Below, piece by piece: positions 24,877-34,968 of a stretch of DNA of 64,000 nt. The position numbers were made by a program, and so were the translations under genes. This stretch comes from Salinibacterium hongtaonis. Its GTDB lineage: Bacteria; Actinomycetota; Actinomycetes; Actinomycetales; Microbacteriaceae. The notes below the pieces were generated by a model. The model did no database searches and was not told where the DNA came from. It saw only the letters and a list, made by a program, of their open reading frames with translations. Numbering within the stretch: position 1 is the stretch's first letter; each line of letters starts with the position of its first letter. The stretch lies in NCBI RefSeq assembly GCF_003065485.1, contig NZ_CP026951.1:1984001-2048000 (forward strand). The letters are read 5' to 3'.

Positions 24877-25088
24877 CCCGCCAGTCTAGGCCGCTGGCCT
24901 GCCGAGTCCCTGTGCCTCGGCACCGCGGCAGGTGCCTCTCCTCCCGGGCGCGAACCCGGCGCTGCGTTCACCGTCGCCACCCCCGCTCGGCATATCTGTC
25001 GGCGCCCGACAGTATTCTTGAAAGCGCACACGATCAGCCCAGCCGCGGCAGCATCATCCGAAGCGCGCCAGCCCACAGAGGACACATC

Positions 25089-26396
25089 ATTCCCGACACC
25101 GAAGCCCTGCCAACGGTCGATACGCCGTGGCCGGTGAGCCTGCTCTCCACCAAGATCAAGGGGTGGATCGAACGGCTCGGCGCGGTGTGGGTCGAGGGTG
25201 AGATCACGCAGTGGGGCGTCTCCGGCGGCACCGTCTATGGCAAGCTCAAAGACCTCGATGTCGACGCGACCGTGAGCTTCACGATCTGGTCGTCTGTGCG
25301 CTCTCGCGTGCCGGCCGATCTCGGTCAGGGTGCCAGGGTGGTCGCCCTCGTCAAGCCCAACTACTGGGTTAAGGGCGGCACGCTCACGATGCAGGTGCTC
25401 GAAATGCGCCATGTTGGCCTCGGCGACCTGCTCGAGAGGCTTGAGCGGCTTCGTCAGAAGCTTCGCTCCGAGGGCCTGTTCGACCCCTCGCGAAAGAAGG
25501 CGCTCCCGTTCCTGCCCGCCGTCGTGGGTCTCGTCACCGGCAAAGATTCGGACGCCGAAAAGGACGTGCTGCGCAACGCCCAGTTGAGGTGGCCTGCGGT
25601 TGAGTTTCGGGTCGCCCACGCCGCGGTGCAGGGCGACCGCGCGGTCACCGAGGTCATCGCCGCGATTCGCCGGCTCGACTCCGACCCTGAGGTCGATGTC
25701 ATCATCGTCGCTCGCGGCGGCGGCGACTTTCAGAACCTCCTCGTCTTTAGCGACGAAGCGCTTGTGCGGGCCGCCTCCGATGCCGTAACCCCTCTCGTCA
25801 GCGCCATCGGGCACGAAAACGATCGTCCCCTCCTCGACGACGTTGCCGATCTGCGCGCATCAACGCCGACGGATGCCGCCAAGCGCGTTGTTCCCGACGT
25901 CGCAGAGGAGATGAGCCGTGTGCAGCAGGCCCGCGCCCGCATCGGGATGCGCCTCACCTCCCGCATCTCCACGGAGATCGACAAGATCGAGCAACTGCGC
26001 ACTCGGCCCGTGCTCTCCTCGGGTGACTGGATTATCGACACTCGTTCAGACGAGCTGGGGCGCTGGGTCGGCCGCAGCCGCGAACTGGTCGAGTTGCGCC
26101 TCGAACGCTCACAGGCGACCGTGGGCGAGCTCGCATCGCGTCTGCGAGCGCTATCCCCTCAGGCCACCCTCGACCGCGGGTATGCGATAGCGCAGATGCC
26201 AGACGGCTCCGTTCTCCGCACGGCAGACGATGCCACGGTCGGCGGCGCGCTCACGCTCACACTCGCTCGCGGCTCCGTAGGCGCAGAGGTGACCTCAACG
26301 TCGCCCGAGCGAGCATCCGCCCTCTCCCCCACGACCCCCGACAGCGAGCAGCCCGCAGCAACGGCAGCTCGAAAGGTAGAATCACACAGTGACTAA
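25089..26396 (+). CDS. xseA: Exodeoxyribonuclease VII large subunit with an apparent ATT start
   Basis: About 435 residues. N-terminal OB fold ([42 protein letters not shown]), then the XseA domain with [34 protein letters not shown] and [27 protein letters not shown]. The open frame contains no ATG, GTG or TTG near the expected N-terminus. AGAGGA at 25077-25082 is followed six bases later by ATT (25089), giving [14 protein letters not shown], a normal length. A TATTCT -10-like box near 25010 would place the transcript start after any upstream alternative. With XseB it degrades single-stranded DNA. Confidence 0.9.
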   Translation: MPDTEALPTVDTPWPVSLLSTKIKGWIERLGAVWVEGEITQWGVSGGTVYGKLKDLDVDATVSFTIWSSVRSRVPADLGQGARVVALVKPNYWVKGGTLTMQVLEMRHVGLGDLLERLERLRQKLRSEGLFDPSRKKALPFLPAVVGLVTGKDSDAEKDVLRNAQLRWPAVEFRVAHAAVQGDRAVTEVIAAIRRLDSDPEVDVIIVARGGGDFQNLLVFSDEALVRAASDAVTPLVSAIGHENDRPLLDDVADLRASTPTDAAKRVVPDVAEEMSRVQQARARIGMRLTSRISTEIDKIEQLRTRPVLSSGDWIIDTRSDELGRWVGRSRELVELRLERSQATVGELASRLRALSPQATLDRGYAIAQMPDGSVLRTADDATVGGALTLTLARGSVGAEVTSTSPERASALSPTTPDSEQPAATAARKVESHSD

Positions 26397-26604
26397 CACA
26401 CCCCCCACCGATGTGGCGGCCCTGAGCTATGAAGAGGCCCGCGACGAACTCGTCCAGGTGGTCTCTGCACTCGAACAGGGTTCGTCGACACTCGAAGAGT
26501 CTCTCGCCCTGTGGGAGCGAGGCGAGGCCCTCGCCGCCCGCTGCGAGGAATGGCTAATCGGCGCAAAAGCGCGACTCGATGCGGCTCGAGCGGCGGCAGA
26601 GTAG
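26389..26604 (+). CDS. xseB: Exodeoxyribonuclease VII small subunit
   Basis: 71 residues from GTG 26389, overlapping the xseA stop by eight bases. It has the single XseB helical hairpin: [44 protein letters not shown] in three stretches, the expected length and pattern. It forms the helical bundle that caps the XseA oligomer. The next gene starts within its stop codon, so the group is translationally coupled. Confidence 0.93.
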   Translation: MTNTPPTDVAALSYEEARDELVQVVSALEQGSSTLEESLALWERGEALAARCEEWLIGAKARLDAARAAAE

Positions 26605-27251
26605 TGGCACGCAACCCGGGGCGCGGTCCTCGCATCGTCGCCGAGCTCGGCCGACCAGAAACCCCAGAAGAAACAGCGGCACGCAAGGCCGCGACCTCAA
26701 AGAACCACCGCGAGAATCAGACGACGCTCAACCTTCTGGTCGCCCTCGGCATCTCGCTCATCGTCGTGCTCATCATCGTCGCGGTCGTAGTCCGGCCGGA
26801 CGCCCCGCCTGCCGAGCCTGTCGACTACCAGACCACCGCGTCTCAGATCCAGCCGCAGTTTGACGAGACCATCGTCAGCCCAGAGCTCGGCGATGGCTGG
26901 CGGGCGAACGCTGCCCAACTCGAGAACGGCGCCGACGGCATCTCGTCGTGGTACGTGGGCTTCATCACGCCGTCCGACAACTTCGCCGCCATGACGCAGG
27001 GCATCGATGCCAACCCCACGTGGCTCGCAGCCCAACTGCGCAACGGCTTTGCCACTGGCACAGTGACGATCGCCGGGATCACCTGGGATGTCTACGATCG
27101 GCGGACCGCCGAAGACCCCGGCAACCTTGCCTACGCACTCACTACAACCGTCGGAGAGAGCACAATCGTTCTCTTCGGTACCGCCCCTAACGAGGAGTTC
27201 ACGGAGCTTGCCGAGGCCGTGGCTCAAGAACTGGAAGGCTCATCCCGGTGA
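26604..27251 (+). CDS. DUF4245 domain membrane-anchored protein
   Basis: 215 residues from GTG 26604, which shares one base with the xseB stop. A basic cytoplasmic N-terminus (MARNPGRGPRIVAELGRPETPEET) is followed by one membrane helix (about residues 44-64, LLVALGISLIVVLIIVAVVV) and an extracytoplasmic DUF4245 domain (SPELGDGWRANAAQL, ISSWYVGFITP, ITWDVYDRR). Function unknown; the xseAB-DUF4245 order is common in Actinobacteria. It overlaps the carbonic anhydrase start by four bases. Confidence 0.88.
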   Translation: MARNPGRGPRIVAELGRPETPEETAARKAATSKNHRENQTTLNLLVALGISLIVVLIIVAVVVRPDAPPAEPVDYQTTASQIQPQFDETIVSPELGDGWRANAAQLENGADGISSWYVGFITPSDNFAAMTQGIDANPTWLAAQLRNGFATGTVTIAGITWDVYDRRTAEDPGNLAYALTTTVGESTIVLFGTAPNEEFTELAEAVAQELEGSSR

Positions 27252-27883
27252 CATCAGCAGCTCACAAGACGCCAGCGCGGGCATGGCAAGAAATGGTCAG
27301 GGGCAACGAACGCTTCGTTGCCGGAACACCCAACCACCCTCGCCAGGATGTCGAGCGACGCGAGGAACTTCTCGGAGCCCAGTCCCCCGATGTCGCTCTC
27401 TTTGGCTGCAGTGACTCCCGGCTCGCTGCCGAAATCATCTTCGACAAGGGCCTCGGCGACCTCTTCGTCGTGCGAAATGCCGGTCAGATCATTTCGGATT
27501 CGGTTGTCGGCAGCCTGGAATACGCGGTCGCCGTGCTCCACGTTCCCCTCATCGTCGTGCTCGGTCATGACGAGTGCGGTGCGGTTCGCGCGGCCATCGA
27601 CTCGCAGGAGACCAGGGCCCCCCAGCTTCCGCCGCACATTCACTCGCTCATTGAGCGCATTACGCCGGCCGTGCTGCGGGTTCGGCGCAGCCTCGACCCT
27701 GGAGTGCGCCCCGACGCCACCGAGGTCGGCCGCGAGCATCTGCGCGATACCGTGCGCCAGCTCATCGAATCGTCCGAGCTCATTAGCGACGCCGTCGCCG
27801 CCGGTACGCTGGCTATCGTCGGCGCAAACTACCGGCTTCTTGAGGGAACCGCTGTGCCCGACGTCATCGTTGGTGCGGCCTGA
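27248..27883 (+). CDS. Beta-class carbonic anhydrase
   Basis: 211 residues. Interconverts CO2 and bicarbonate with one zinc. Ligands and dyad are visible: CSDSR (Cys54, Asp56, Arg58) and GHDECGAV (His107, Cys110), with NAGQIISDSVVGSLEYAV typical of the beta class. It is cytoplasmic with no signal peptide. It is coupled to the DUF4245 gene by a four-base overlap and may serve the carboxylating/decarboxylating metabolism of the following fumC region. Confidence 0.93.
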   Translation: MTSAAHKTPARAWQEMVRGNERFVAGTPNHPRQDVERREELLGAQSPDVALFGCSDSRLAAEIIFDKGLGDLFVVRNAGQIISDSVVGSLEYAVAVLHVPLIVVLGHDECGAVRAAIDSQETRAPQLPPHIHSLIERITPAVLRVRRSLDPGVRPDATEVGREHLRDTVRQLIESSELISDAVAAGTLAIVGANYRLLEGTAVPDVIVGAA

Positions 27884-27941
27884 CACCTCTTCCGCTTTAG
27901 CCTCACCACAACATCCGTGAACAGAAAGAGATGACAGCGCC

Positions 27942-29345
27942 GTGACCGCACAGCCTGAGTACCGCATCGAGCACGACACCATGGGAGAGGTCCGCGTCCC
28001 GATCGACGCCCTCTACCGCGCCCAGACGCAGCGTGCCGTAGAGAACTTCCCCATTTCGGGCAAGGGACTTGAGCCCGCCCAGATCGCGGCGCTCGCCCGC
28101 ATCAAGAAGTCAGCGGCAATCGCCAACAAGGAGCTTGGCGTGCTCGACGCGGCCATCGCTGACGCGATCGTGTTCGCTGCCGACGAGGTCATCACGGGCC
28201 AGTACGACGCCCACTTTCCCGTCGACACCTACCAGACCGGCTCTGGCACGTCGTCGAACATGAACATGAACGAGGTTCTCGCGACGCTGGCCACCCGCCA
28301 CCTCGGCGCAGACGTGCACCCCAACGACCACGTCAACGCCTCGCAGTCGTCCAACGACGTGTTCCCGACCTCCGTGCACGTCGCCGTGACGCAGGCCCTG
28401 ATCCACGACCTCGTGCCCGCCCTCGACCACCTCGCCAAGTCCCTGGAGAAGAAGGCCGAGCTGTGGAAGACCGCCGTCAAGGCTGGTCGCACGCACCTCA
28501 TGGACGCGACACCCGTAACTCTGGGTCAGGAGTTTGGCGGCTATGCCCGCCAGATTCGCCTCGGCATCCAGCGCGTCGAGGCCGCACTGCCCCGCGTCGC
28601 GGAGGTTCCCCTCGGCGGCACCGCTGTCGGCACCGGCATCAACACCCCCGCGGGATTCCCCCAGAAGGTCATCGCGCTCCTCGCGGCCGAGACCGGGCTC
28701 CCCATCGTCGAGGCAGAAGACCACTTCGAGGCCCAGGCCAACCGTGACGCCCTCGTCGAGGCATCCGGTGCGCTTCGCACGATTGCGGTTTCGCTGACCA
28801 AGATCAACAACGACCTGCGCTGGATGGGCTCCGGCCCCAACACGGGTCTCGGCGAGCTCCACATCCCCGACCTCCAGCCCGGGTCGTCGATCATGCCCGG
28901 CAAGGTCAACCCCGTCGTTCCCGAGGCCGTTCTCATGGTCTCGGCTCGCGTCATCGGCAACGATGCAACGGTGGCGTGGGCAGGAGCCTCGGGCTCCTTC
29001 GAGCTCAACGTTGCCATCCCCGTCATGGGCACCGCGCTGCTGGAGTCGGTGCGCCTGCTCGCTAACGCGTGCCGGGTGCTCGCAGACAAGACCATCGACG
29101 GGCTCGAGGCCAACCTCGAGCGCACGACGGCTCTCGCCGGGATGTCGCCCTCGATCGTGACCCCGTTGAACAAGATCATCGGATACGAGGCCGCCGCCAA
29201 GATCGCGAAGCACTCGGTCGCCAAGGGAATCACGGTGCGCGAGGCTGTTATCGACCTCGGTTACGTTGAGCGAGGCGAGCTCACAGAAGAGCAGCTCGAC
29301 TCTGCTCTCGATGTGCTCTCGATGACGGTGCCGCCCACGGCATAA
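27942..29345 (+). CDS. fumC: Class II fumarate hydratase
   Basis: 467 residues from GTG 27942, preceded by AAAGAGA. Reversible hydration of fumarate to malate in the TCA cycle. The superfamily signature [11 protein letters not shown] lies near residue 320, with the family segments [28 protein letters not shown], and [21 protein letters not shown], matching the homotetrameric FumC rather than adenylosuccinate or argininosuccinate lyases. A 20-bp stem terminator follows. Confidence 0.96.
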   Translation: MTAQPEYRIEHDTMGEVRVPIDALYRAQTQRAVENFPISGKGLEPAQIAALARIKKSAAIANKELGVLDAAIADAIVFAADEVITGQYDAHFPVDTYQTGSGTSSNMNMNEVLATLATRHLGADVHPNDHVNASQSSNDVFPTSVHVAVTQALIHDLVPALDHLAKSLEKKAELWKTAVKAGRTHLMDATPVTLGQEFGGYARQIRLGIQRVEAALPRVAEVPLGGTAVGTGINTPAGFPQKVIALLAAETGLPIVEAEDHFEAQANRDALVEASGALRTIAVSLTKINNDLRWMGSGPNTGLGELHIPDLQPGSSIMPGKVNPVVPEAVLMVSARVIGNDATVAWAGASGSFELNVAIPVMGTALLESVRLLANACRVLADKTIDGLEANLERTTALAGMSPSIVTPLNKIIGYEAAAKIAKHSVAKGITVREAVIDLGYVERGELTEEQLDSALDVLSMTVPPTA

Positions 29346-29353
29346 TCGTCACC

Positions 29354-29398
29354 ACATAAGCGGGGGAGGCGCCGAATCGGCACCTCCCCCGCTTATGT
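29354..29398. terminator. Bidirectional terminator after fumC
   Basis: Twenty-base arms at 29354-29373 and 29379-29398 with one mismatch and a 5-base loop. It serves fumC and the convergent gene ending at 29458. Confidence 0.88.
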
Positions 29399-29457
29399 GT
29401 TTCTCCGTGAAGCCCGCCGCAGCTCAACCGCGATGCTGACTGCCCGTCGCTTCTGGG

Positions 29458-30216
29458 TTACTTGATCTCGGCGATTCTCGTCATCGACGAACCGTCGAGG
29501 TTTTGCACGTCACGCTCGCCCACGTCGGCGCCCAAGTTGATGGGGATCAACAGCGTCGGTCCAACCATCGCGTCGCCGGAGCAATACCCGTTGCCGGGGT
29601 GGGCAGAGCCGACCGCCTCAGGGATCGCCGAGAAGATGCCGATCTGCACGGTGGTCTCGGTTTCGATGACCACGGCCTCCATGGGGGCACACTGCGCCTT
29701 GACGCGCACGTTGACAACCAGCTCGGCGCTGTCGAGCGCGGCGAAGCCGAGGCTCGGGTCCCCGCCGAGAATGTTGTCGTCGGACCCCGGTGGGTCGTAT
29801 TCCTTGAGGAACGCCAGATAGCGCGGGCGATGATTCACGTTGTCCACGATCTGATAACCCAGGATGTCTTCGGCGACAAGTGAGGGATCCGCCGCGTCGC
29901 TCCCCATGATGACGCGGTTGACAACGACCGGCTCGGGCGCGTTTCCCCACATCTTCTGGAGCGCAGTAACCGGTGGCTCGGGGGTCGGCAGCGCTTGAAC
30001 ATAGGTGATGCCGGTCACGGTGCCAACCGTGATGAACGTGGCAACCCCGATGCCAGAAATGACGCGCTGCGCGCCGTAGGCCGCCGCACCCGGCTCTGCG
30101 GCTTCTCGGTCACGTCGCATCCAGGATGCGAGCACACGCCATTGAGATCGCGGCCAGAAAAGGCCCCACACGAAGAACACCGCGAACAGTGCCGCCGCAA
30201 AGACCAGAAAACTCAC
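29458..30216 (-). CDS. Hypothetical membrane-anchored protein
   Basis: 252 residues from ATG 30216. The first helix (residues 3-20, FLVFAAALFAVFFVWGLF) is followed by WPRSQWRVLASWMRRDR, a second helix near residues 54-75 and an extracytoplasmic domain of about 170 residues (PVVVNRVIMGSDAADPSL, IVDNVNHRPRYLAFLKEYDPPG, MEAVVIETETTVQIGIF). Two Cys residues (in QCAPMEAV and GYCSGDA) could form a disulfide. I do not recognise the domain. It is downstream of, but 40 bases from, the PhoH-like gene on the same strand. Confidence 0.7.
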   Translation of the reverse strand: MSFLVFAAALFAVFFVWGLFWPRSQWRVLASWMRRDREAAEPGAAAYGAQRVISGIGVATFITVGTVTGITYVQALPTPEPPVTALQKMWGNAPEPVVVNRVIMGSDAADPSLVAEDILGYQIVDNVNHRPRYLAFLKEYDPPGSDDNILGGDPSLGFAALDSAELVVNVRVKAQCAPMEAVVIETETTVQIGIFSAIPEAVGSAHPGNGYCSGDAMVGPTLLIPINLGADVGERDVQNLDGSSMTRIAEIK

Positions 30217-30256
30217 CCTTTGACTCTAGAGCGTGTGGGGCCCTGTGACCTCCGAA

Positions 30257-31735
30257 CTACCCCAGCTCGGTGGATTCCAGCATCTCGGTTACGAGGGCGG
30301 CGATGGCGCTGCGCTCCGATCTCGTGAGCGTCACATGACCAAAGAGACTCTGCCCCTTGAGCGCTTCGATCACCGAGGCGACCCCGTCGTGTCGCCCCAC
30401 CCGCAGATTGTCTCGCTGCGCAACATCATGGGTGAGCACAACGCGGGAGTTCTGACCGATGCGGCTGAGCACCGTGAGCAGCACATTCCGTTCAAGCGAC
30501 TGGGCCTCATCGACGATGACAAAGGCATCGTGAAGCGAACGACCCCGGATGTGCGTGAGCGGCAAGACCTCCAGAAGCCCTCTTTCTAGGACTTCGTCGA
30601 GCACGTTCTGCGAAACAACGGACCCCAAGGTGTCGAAAACGGCCTGAGCCCACGGGTTCATTTTCTCGCCGGCGTCGCCGGGCAGGTAGCCGAGCTCCTG
30701 CCCTCCCACGGCATACAGCGGCCGGAACACCATGATCTTGCGGTGTTGCTGCTTTTCCAACACGGCTTCGAGGCCTGCGCACAGGGCGAGGGCAGACTTG
30801 CCGGTGCCAGCGCTGCCGCCGAGCGAAACGATGCCAATCTCGGGGTCGAGAAGCATGTCGATCGCGAGCCTCTGCTCGGCCGACCGGCCATGCAGCCCAA
30901 ATACCTCTCGGTCGCCGCGAACTAGACGCAACTCTCCCCTGGCCGTGATGCGGCCCAAAGCCGACCCGCGGTCGGAGTGAAGCACGAGTCCCGTGTTGAT
31001 GGGCAGATCGCCAATGGCTCTGGTCGAGAGCCGCTCCCGGTCATAGAGCGTAGCCATCTGATCGGCCGTCAGGGTGACCTCGGCCATGCCCGACCACCCT
31101 GAGTCCGCGGCCATTTCGGCACGATATTCCTCGGCCGCAAGACCGACGGATGCTGCCTTGACTCGCAGTGGCAGGTCTTTGGAGACCACGGATACGTCGA
31201 GACCCTCAGCGGCGAGATTCATTGCCACTGCCAGAATGCGCGAGTCGTTATCCCCCAGTTTGAGCCCCGAGGGGAGGGCGTCCATGCTGGAGTGGTTTAG
31301 CTCGACGCGGAGAGACCCGCCGCGACCCACTTCGATGGGAAAATCCAGGCGCTCGTGTTTGACGCGTAGCTCGTCGAGCAGCCGGAGCGCCTGACGGGCA
31401 AAGTAACCGATCTCTGGGTCATGCCGCTTTGCTTCAAGCTCCGCGATAACAACGACCGGCAAAACGACGGCATGCTCGGCGAACCGAAACATCGCCCTCG
31501 GATCGGCCAGCAAAACCGAGGTGTCGAGCACGTAGGTTCGCACCGCCTGCGACGACCCGGAACGGGAGCCGGAAGTCGGCCCCGCAATCGGCTGCTGGAT
31601 TGACTGGAATGACTGGGCCACGAGCGCTCCGTCCCCGGGCGAGGATGCCCGGTTTGTACTCGGCGACACGGCCACTGCCCGCAGCACGGGCGACGCTCGA
31701 AACGATCGTTCGTGGCCGTTTCGATCAGGCGCCAT
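30257..31735 (-). CDS. PIN-PhoH fusion ATPase (PhoH2-like)
   Basis: 492 residues. After a low-complexity leader of about 65 residues, a PIN-type RNase domain begins at [19 protein letters not shown] (acidic Asp) with later acidic residues in [11 protein letters not shown]. The C-terminal half is PhoH: Walker [10 protein letters not shown] near residue 300, [23 protein letters not shown] cut by DGLG-like loops, and Walker [12 protein letters not shown]. PhoH2 proteins of Actinobacteria are ATP-dependent RNA helicase/RNases. Start could be internal, because the leader shows no conservation. Confidence 0.9.
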   Translation of the reverse strand: MAPDRNGHERSFRASPVLRAVAVSPSTNRASSPGDGALVAQSFQSIQQPIAGPTSGSRSGSSQAVRTYVLDTSVLLADPRAMFRFAEHAVVLPVVVIAELEAKRHDPEIGYFARQALRLLDELRVKHERLDFPIEVGRGGSLRVELNHSSMDALPSGLKLGDNDSRILAVAMNLAAEGLDVSVVSKDLPLRVKAASVGLAAEEYRAEMAADSGWSGMAEVTLTADQMATLYDRERLSTRAIGDLPINTGLVLHSDRGSALGRITARGELRLVRGDREVFGLHGRSAEQRLAIDMLLDPEIGIVSLGGSAGTGKSALALCAGLEAVLEKQQHRKIMVFRPLYAVGGQELGYLPGDAGEKMNPWAQAVFDTLGSVVSQNVLDEVLERGLLEVLPLTHIRGRSLHDAFVIVDEAQSLERNVLLTVLSRIGQNSRVVLTHDVAQRDNLRVGRHDGVASVIEALKGQSLFGHVTLTRSERSAIAALVTEMLESTELG

Positions 31736-31852
31736 ACCTGATGAACCTGACGTTACGACGCTAGCCCGCCGAGGTCTAGAACGACACGCGGACTAAAAGT
31801 TACGGGCAGATTACTGGCCCAGAACGGCGGGCGCTGTTACGCGATTCTCCGG

Positions 31853-32974
31853 TCAGAGCGTGCTGGTACTGGCGAATTCTGCGAGCGATTCTCGCAGCAT
31901 CCCGAACGTCTGATCCGTCGTAGAAACATGCACGCTCAGTCGCACGGTGCCCTCCCGAGTCGTCACCGAAACGCCGTGGTTGTAGAACGCTGCGGCGAGC
32001 AGGGTCAGCTGGTCTGGCTGCGGTTCAACCACGATGATGCCGGCACGCTCGGAACGATTGCGGGGCGAAACCACCGTCATGCCGAACTCATCCACGATCG
32101 ACAGTGCTCGGTCCAGAGCGTCTGAAACGGCATCGCTAATCACGTCAACGCCGACCGCGCTGACGGCTTCTACGGCCGCCGCCAACCGGGCCTGAGCGTT
32201 AGGCGCGGGCTTTGCCATGCTGAAGGAGGACGCTTCCTGCGGAGGCTCCGGGACGTCCTCGGGCACCTCAGTGCCTGGCGCACCCCTCCACCCTGAGAGA
32301 ACGGGATCGAGCTGTTCGACGGCCCGGTCGCTGAGCGCCAGAAAGCCCGTTCCTCTGCCCGCTCTGAGCCACTTCTGACCACCACAGGCGACAACATCGG
32401 CGACCTCCAGGGGCGCGTCAACCACGCCGACGCCCTGAACAGCATCGACAACAAGCAGTCGGTCGCCGATCACCTGGCGCACGCCCTCGAGGTCGGTGAG
32501 AAAGCCCGTGCGGTGATCGACGAGGCTCACCGCGACGGCCGTGACGTCATCCGTGAGCTGCTCGCGCAGGGTGCCCGGCATGATGCGGCCATACTCGGGT
32601 TCAAGCCACACCGTGGAGAGCCTGCCGAGGGCCCGCTCCGCTCTGGCTGCGGCAAACCGCATGCTGGGATATTCCAAGGGTGACAAGGCGATGGTGCCCT
32701 CTAGACCGAAGAGCGCGTGCATAAGGCCCGTGCTGGTATCGGGCTGGAACACAACTTGATCGGCACGGAATCCGGTGAGCTCTGCCACTGCCCCGAGCGC
32801 CCGTTCCCCATGCTCTTCAGCCAGGTCGATGCTGGCAAATCGCGAACGGAACGAGAACTCGCCCATCATTCGCTCTTCGGCAAGAACGGCACCGGATACG
32901 GGGCCGAGGCGAGCGAAATCGAGGTATCCGGCGTCTTCGCCGAAGTCTGCTGCGAACTCGTCAAGCGTTGTCAT
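31853..32974 (-). CDS. Aminotransferase class V-fold PLP enzyme
   Basis: 373 residues from ATG 32974 with GTAAGGAG upstream; a longer frame into the prenyl transferase gene is not homologous. Typical fold-type I segments are FQPDTSTGLMHALFGL, VVDAVQGVGVVDAPLE and the PLP lysine in CGGQKWLRAGRGTGFL. Related proteins include cysteine desulfurases and kynureninase-like enzymes, but the Cys loop of a desulfurase is absent. It lies 22 bases after the prenyl transferase gene and is probably co-transcribed. Substrate unknown. Confidence 0.85.
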   Translation of the reverse strand: MTTLDEFAADFGEDAGYLDFARLGPVSGAVLAEERMMGEFSFRSRFASIDLAEEHGERALGAVAELTGFRADQVVFQPDTSTGLMHALFGLEGTIALSPLEYPSMRFAAARAERALGRLSTVWLEPEYGRIMPGTLREQLTDDVTAVAVSLVDHRTGFLTDLEGVRQVIGDRLLVVDAVQGVGVVDAPLEVADVVACGGQKWLRAGRGTGFLALSDRAVEQLDPVLSGWRGAPGTEVPEDVPEPPQEASSFSMAKPAPNAQARLAAAVEAVSAVGVDVISDAVSDALDRALSIVDEFGMTVVSPRNRSERAGIIVVEPQPDQLTLLAAAFYNHGVSVTTREGTVRLSVHVSTTDQTFGMLRESLAEFASTSTL

Positions 32975-32996
32975 GGGGTGCTCCTTACGGAGAGGA

Positions 32997-33767
32997 TCAG
33001 GAACCGAAGCGCCGATGGCGCGTCGCGTAGTCGCGGAGTGCGCGCAAGAAGTCCACCTCACGCAGATCGGGGCCTAGCGCCTCGACGAAGTAGAACTCAC
33101 TGTGGGCGCTTTGCCAGAGCATGAAATCGCTCAAGCGCTGCTCCCCCGACGTGCGGATAACCAGGTCGGGATCGGGTTGTCCCCCCGTGTACAAATGGTT
33201 GCCGATGAGCTCCGGCGTAAGAATTTCGGCGAGGGCTTCGAGGGTGCCGCCCTTGCTGTCGTGATCGCGCACGATGCTGCGCATCGCATCCACAATCTCT
33301 CGCCTGCCGCCGTAGCCGACCGCAAGGTTGATATGAAGCCCTGTGTTGCCCTCTGTACGGCGCTCAGCCGCCCTCAGCGCCTCCACGAGAGGCTCGGGCA
33401 GCCCTTCGGTTGATCCCACATGCTGCACCCGCCAGTTGCGGTAGTGCGAGAGGTCTTCGGCGAGGTCGGCGATGATCTCGAACAGCCCGTCGAGCTCGTC
33501 CTCGCGTCGACCGGTGAGGTTGTCGGTGGAAAGCAGGTACAGGGTTGCAACTTCGATGCCGAGATCGTCGCACCAGACGAGAAACTCCCGAAACTTAGCG
33601 GCCCCTGCCCGGTGACCGTGCGCGACGGCACCGAGCGAGCGCTGCCGAGCCCAACGCCGGTTGCCGTCGAGAATCATCGCGACATGCTTGGGCAGTTCCT
33701 GTCGGCTGAGCCACCGACGGATGCGCTTCTGGTACACGTCATAAAGGAGGCCGCGGCCCAGTGACAC
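32997..33767 (-). CDS. Isoprenyl transferase (cis-prenyl diphosphate synthase)
   Basis: About 256 residues from GTG 33767 (upstream alternatives at 33782 and 33812 are possible). It condenses IPP onto allylic diphosphates with Z geometry to make polyprenyl phosphate carriers for cell walls. MILDGNRRWARQ carries the catalytic Asp; STDNLTGRREDELDGLF, NLAVGYGGRREIVDA and LVIRTSGEQRLSDFMLWQSAHSEFYF (in parts) are family blocks. The opening SLGRGLLYDVYQKRI is typical of the actinobacterial enzyme. Chain length cannot be decided here. Confidence 0.93.
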   Translation of the reverse strand: MSLGRGLLYDVYQKRIRRWLSRQELPKHVAMILDGNRRWARQRSLGAVAHGHRAGAAKFREFLVWCDDLGIEVATLYLLSTDNLTGRREDELDGLFEIIADLAEDLSHYRNWRVQHVGSTEGLPEPLVEALRAAERRTEGNTGLHINLAVGYGGRREIVDAMRSIVRDHDSKGGTLEALAEILTPELIGNHLYTGGQPDPDLVIRTSGEQRLSDFMLWQSAHSEFYFVEALGPDLREVDFLRALRDYATRHRRFGS

Positions 33768-33867
33768 TTCCCGTTTTTGCACGGGGTATACGCTAGCCCA
33801 CGGTGCCCGCAAGTCAGCAGGAAACCTCTCACAGCGATCCGCTGCCGTGCACCTCTAGAATCTCGCC

Positions 33868-34614
33868 ATGACGATGTCGCGCCCCGATCTTCCTAACGAT
33901 TCCACTGTGAACGAGAACGTCGACGAGCCCGATCTTCCCAACATCCCCGTCCTTGAGGATGACCTCGAGCAGCATGACGAGGTCAAGCCGACCTGGCGCG
34001 GGTGGATCCACGCAGCGACGTTCCCTCTAACGATCATTTTGGGCATCGTCCTGCTCGTCTTCGCCGACGGCACCGCGGCCAAAGTGTCATCGGCCGTGTT
34101 CATCGCCTCGTCAATGTTGCTGTTTGGCATCTCCGCGCTCTATCACCGCTTCAACTGGAGCGACCGCACCAAAATGCTGCTCAAGCGCTTCGACCATGCC
34201 AACATCTTCTTGCTCATCGCTGGGTCGTACACCCCCATCACGGTGCTCGCTCTGCCCGAAGACAAGGCGGTGCTTCTTCTCTCGCTCGTGTGGGGCGGAG
34301 CCCTGATCGGCATCGGATTCAGAGTCTTTTGGATCGGAGCACCGCGCTGGCTCTACGTGCCGTTGTACGTGGTCCTGGGATGGGCCGCCGTCATGTTTAT
34401 GGGCGACTTCTTCGCCGCGGACGCCACCATGATGACGCTGATCATCGTCGGAGGGCTCTGCTACACCGTCGGCGCGGTCGCGTATGGCACCAAGCGCCCC
34501 AATCCCATCCCGGGCGTCTTCGGCTTCCACGAGATATTCCACTCGCTCACCCTGATCGCGTTCCTGTGCCACTGGGCGGCGATCTTCATCATCGCCACCA
34601 ACCCCGTCACATAA
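33868..34614 (+). CDS. Hemolysin III / PAQR family membrane protein
   Basis: 248 residues. After an acidic N-terminal tail of about 40 residues come seven hydrophobic segments with PAQR metal-site motifs: SALYHRFNW, KRFDHANIFLLIAGSYTP and FGFHEIFHSLTLIAFLCHW (Ser, Asp and three His positions). The family includes hemolysin III-like and adiponectin-receptor-like hydrolases of the plasma membrane; the bacterial role is uncertain. It is divergent from the prenyl transferase gene. Confidence 0.9.
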   Translation: MTMSRPDLPNDSTVNENVDEPDLPNIPVLEDDLEQHDEVKPTWRGWIHAATFPLTIILGIVLLVFADGTAAKVSSAVFIASSMLLFGISALYHRFNWSDRTKMLLKRFDHANIFLLIAGSYTPITVLALPEDKAVLLLSLVWGGALIGIGFRVFWIGAPRWLYVPLYVVLGWAAVMFMGDFFAADATMMTLIIVGGLCYTVGAVAYGTKRPNPIPGVFGFHEIFHSLTLIAFLCHWAAIFIIATNPVT

Positions 34615-34674
34615 CGAGGCAGGTACCTCCGGGACGCCGCCCGGCGGCCCGGCGCAGTTAAGCGCTCGGCGCGG

Positions 34675-34968
34675 TTAGGCGCTCGGCGGCGTCTCGTCCT
34701 CGGGTCCGGTTCCGGCACCGGTCTGGCCATCCGCGCGCTCCGCGGCAAGCTTGTCGCGCACTTCTTCGCGGTAGCGGGTGCGGCGGACACGACGGTTCAT
34801 GTCGAGCACAATGAGCACCGTCACGGCAGCGATCAGAAAGATCGCGAAAAAGCCGATGACCCCGGGGGTCACCGTGTTCGGGTCGAAATCGGGCTCATCC
34901 TTGGCAAATCGCACGGCCGAAGCCGCGGTGACGATAGCGGCGATGGCGCCATGAAGTAGTGCGCTCAC
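34675..34968 (-). CDS. Small membrane protein coupled to mca
   Basis: 97 residues. A weakly hydrophobic N-terminus (MSALLHGAIAAIVTAAS), then one strong membrane helix (about residues 36-56, VIGFFAIFLIAAVTVLIVLD) and a basic cytoplasmic tail (MNRRVRRTRYREEVRDKL) ending in Gly/Glu-rich sequence. Its start overlaps the mca stop by four bases, a conserved arrangement in Actinobacteria, but the function is not known. Confidence 0.8.
   Translation of the reverse strand: MSALLHGAIAAIVTAASAVRFAKDEPDFDPNTVTPGVIGFFAIFLIAAVTVLIVLDMNRRVRRTRYREEVRDKLAAERADGQTGAGTGPEDETPPSA

Noticed and set aside
28110-29213. 367-codon open frame antisense to fumC
   Set aside because: Shadow of a conserved, complete fumarase; Arg/Gly/Val-rich composition from reverse reading of high-GC codons, no family similarity.
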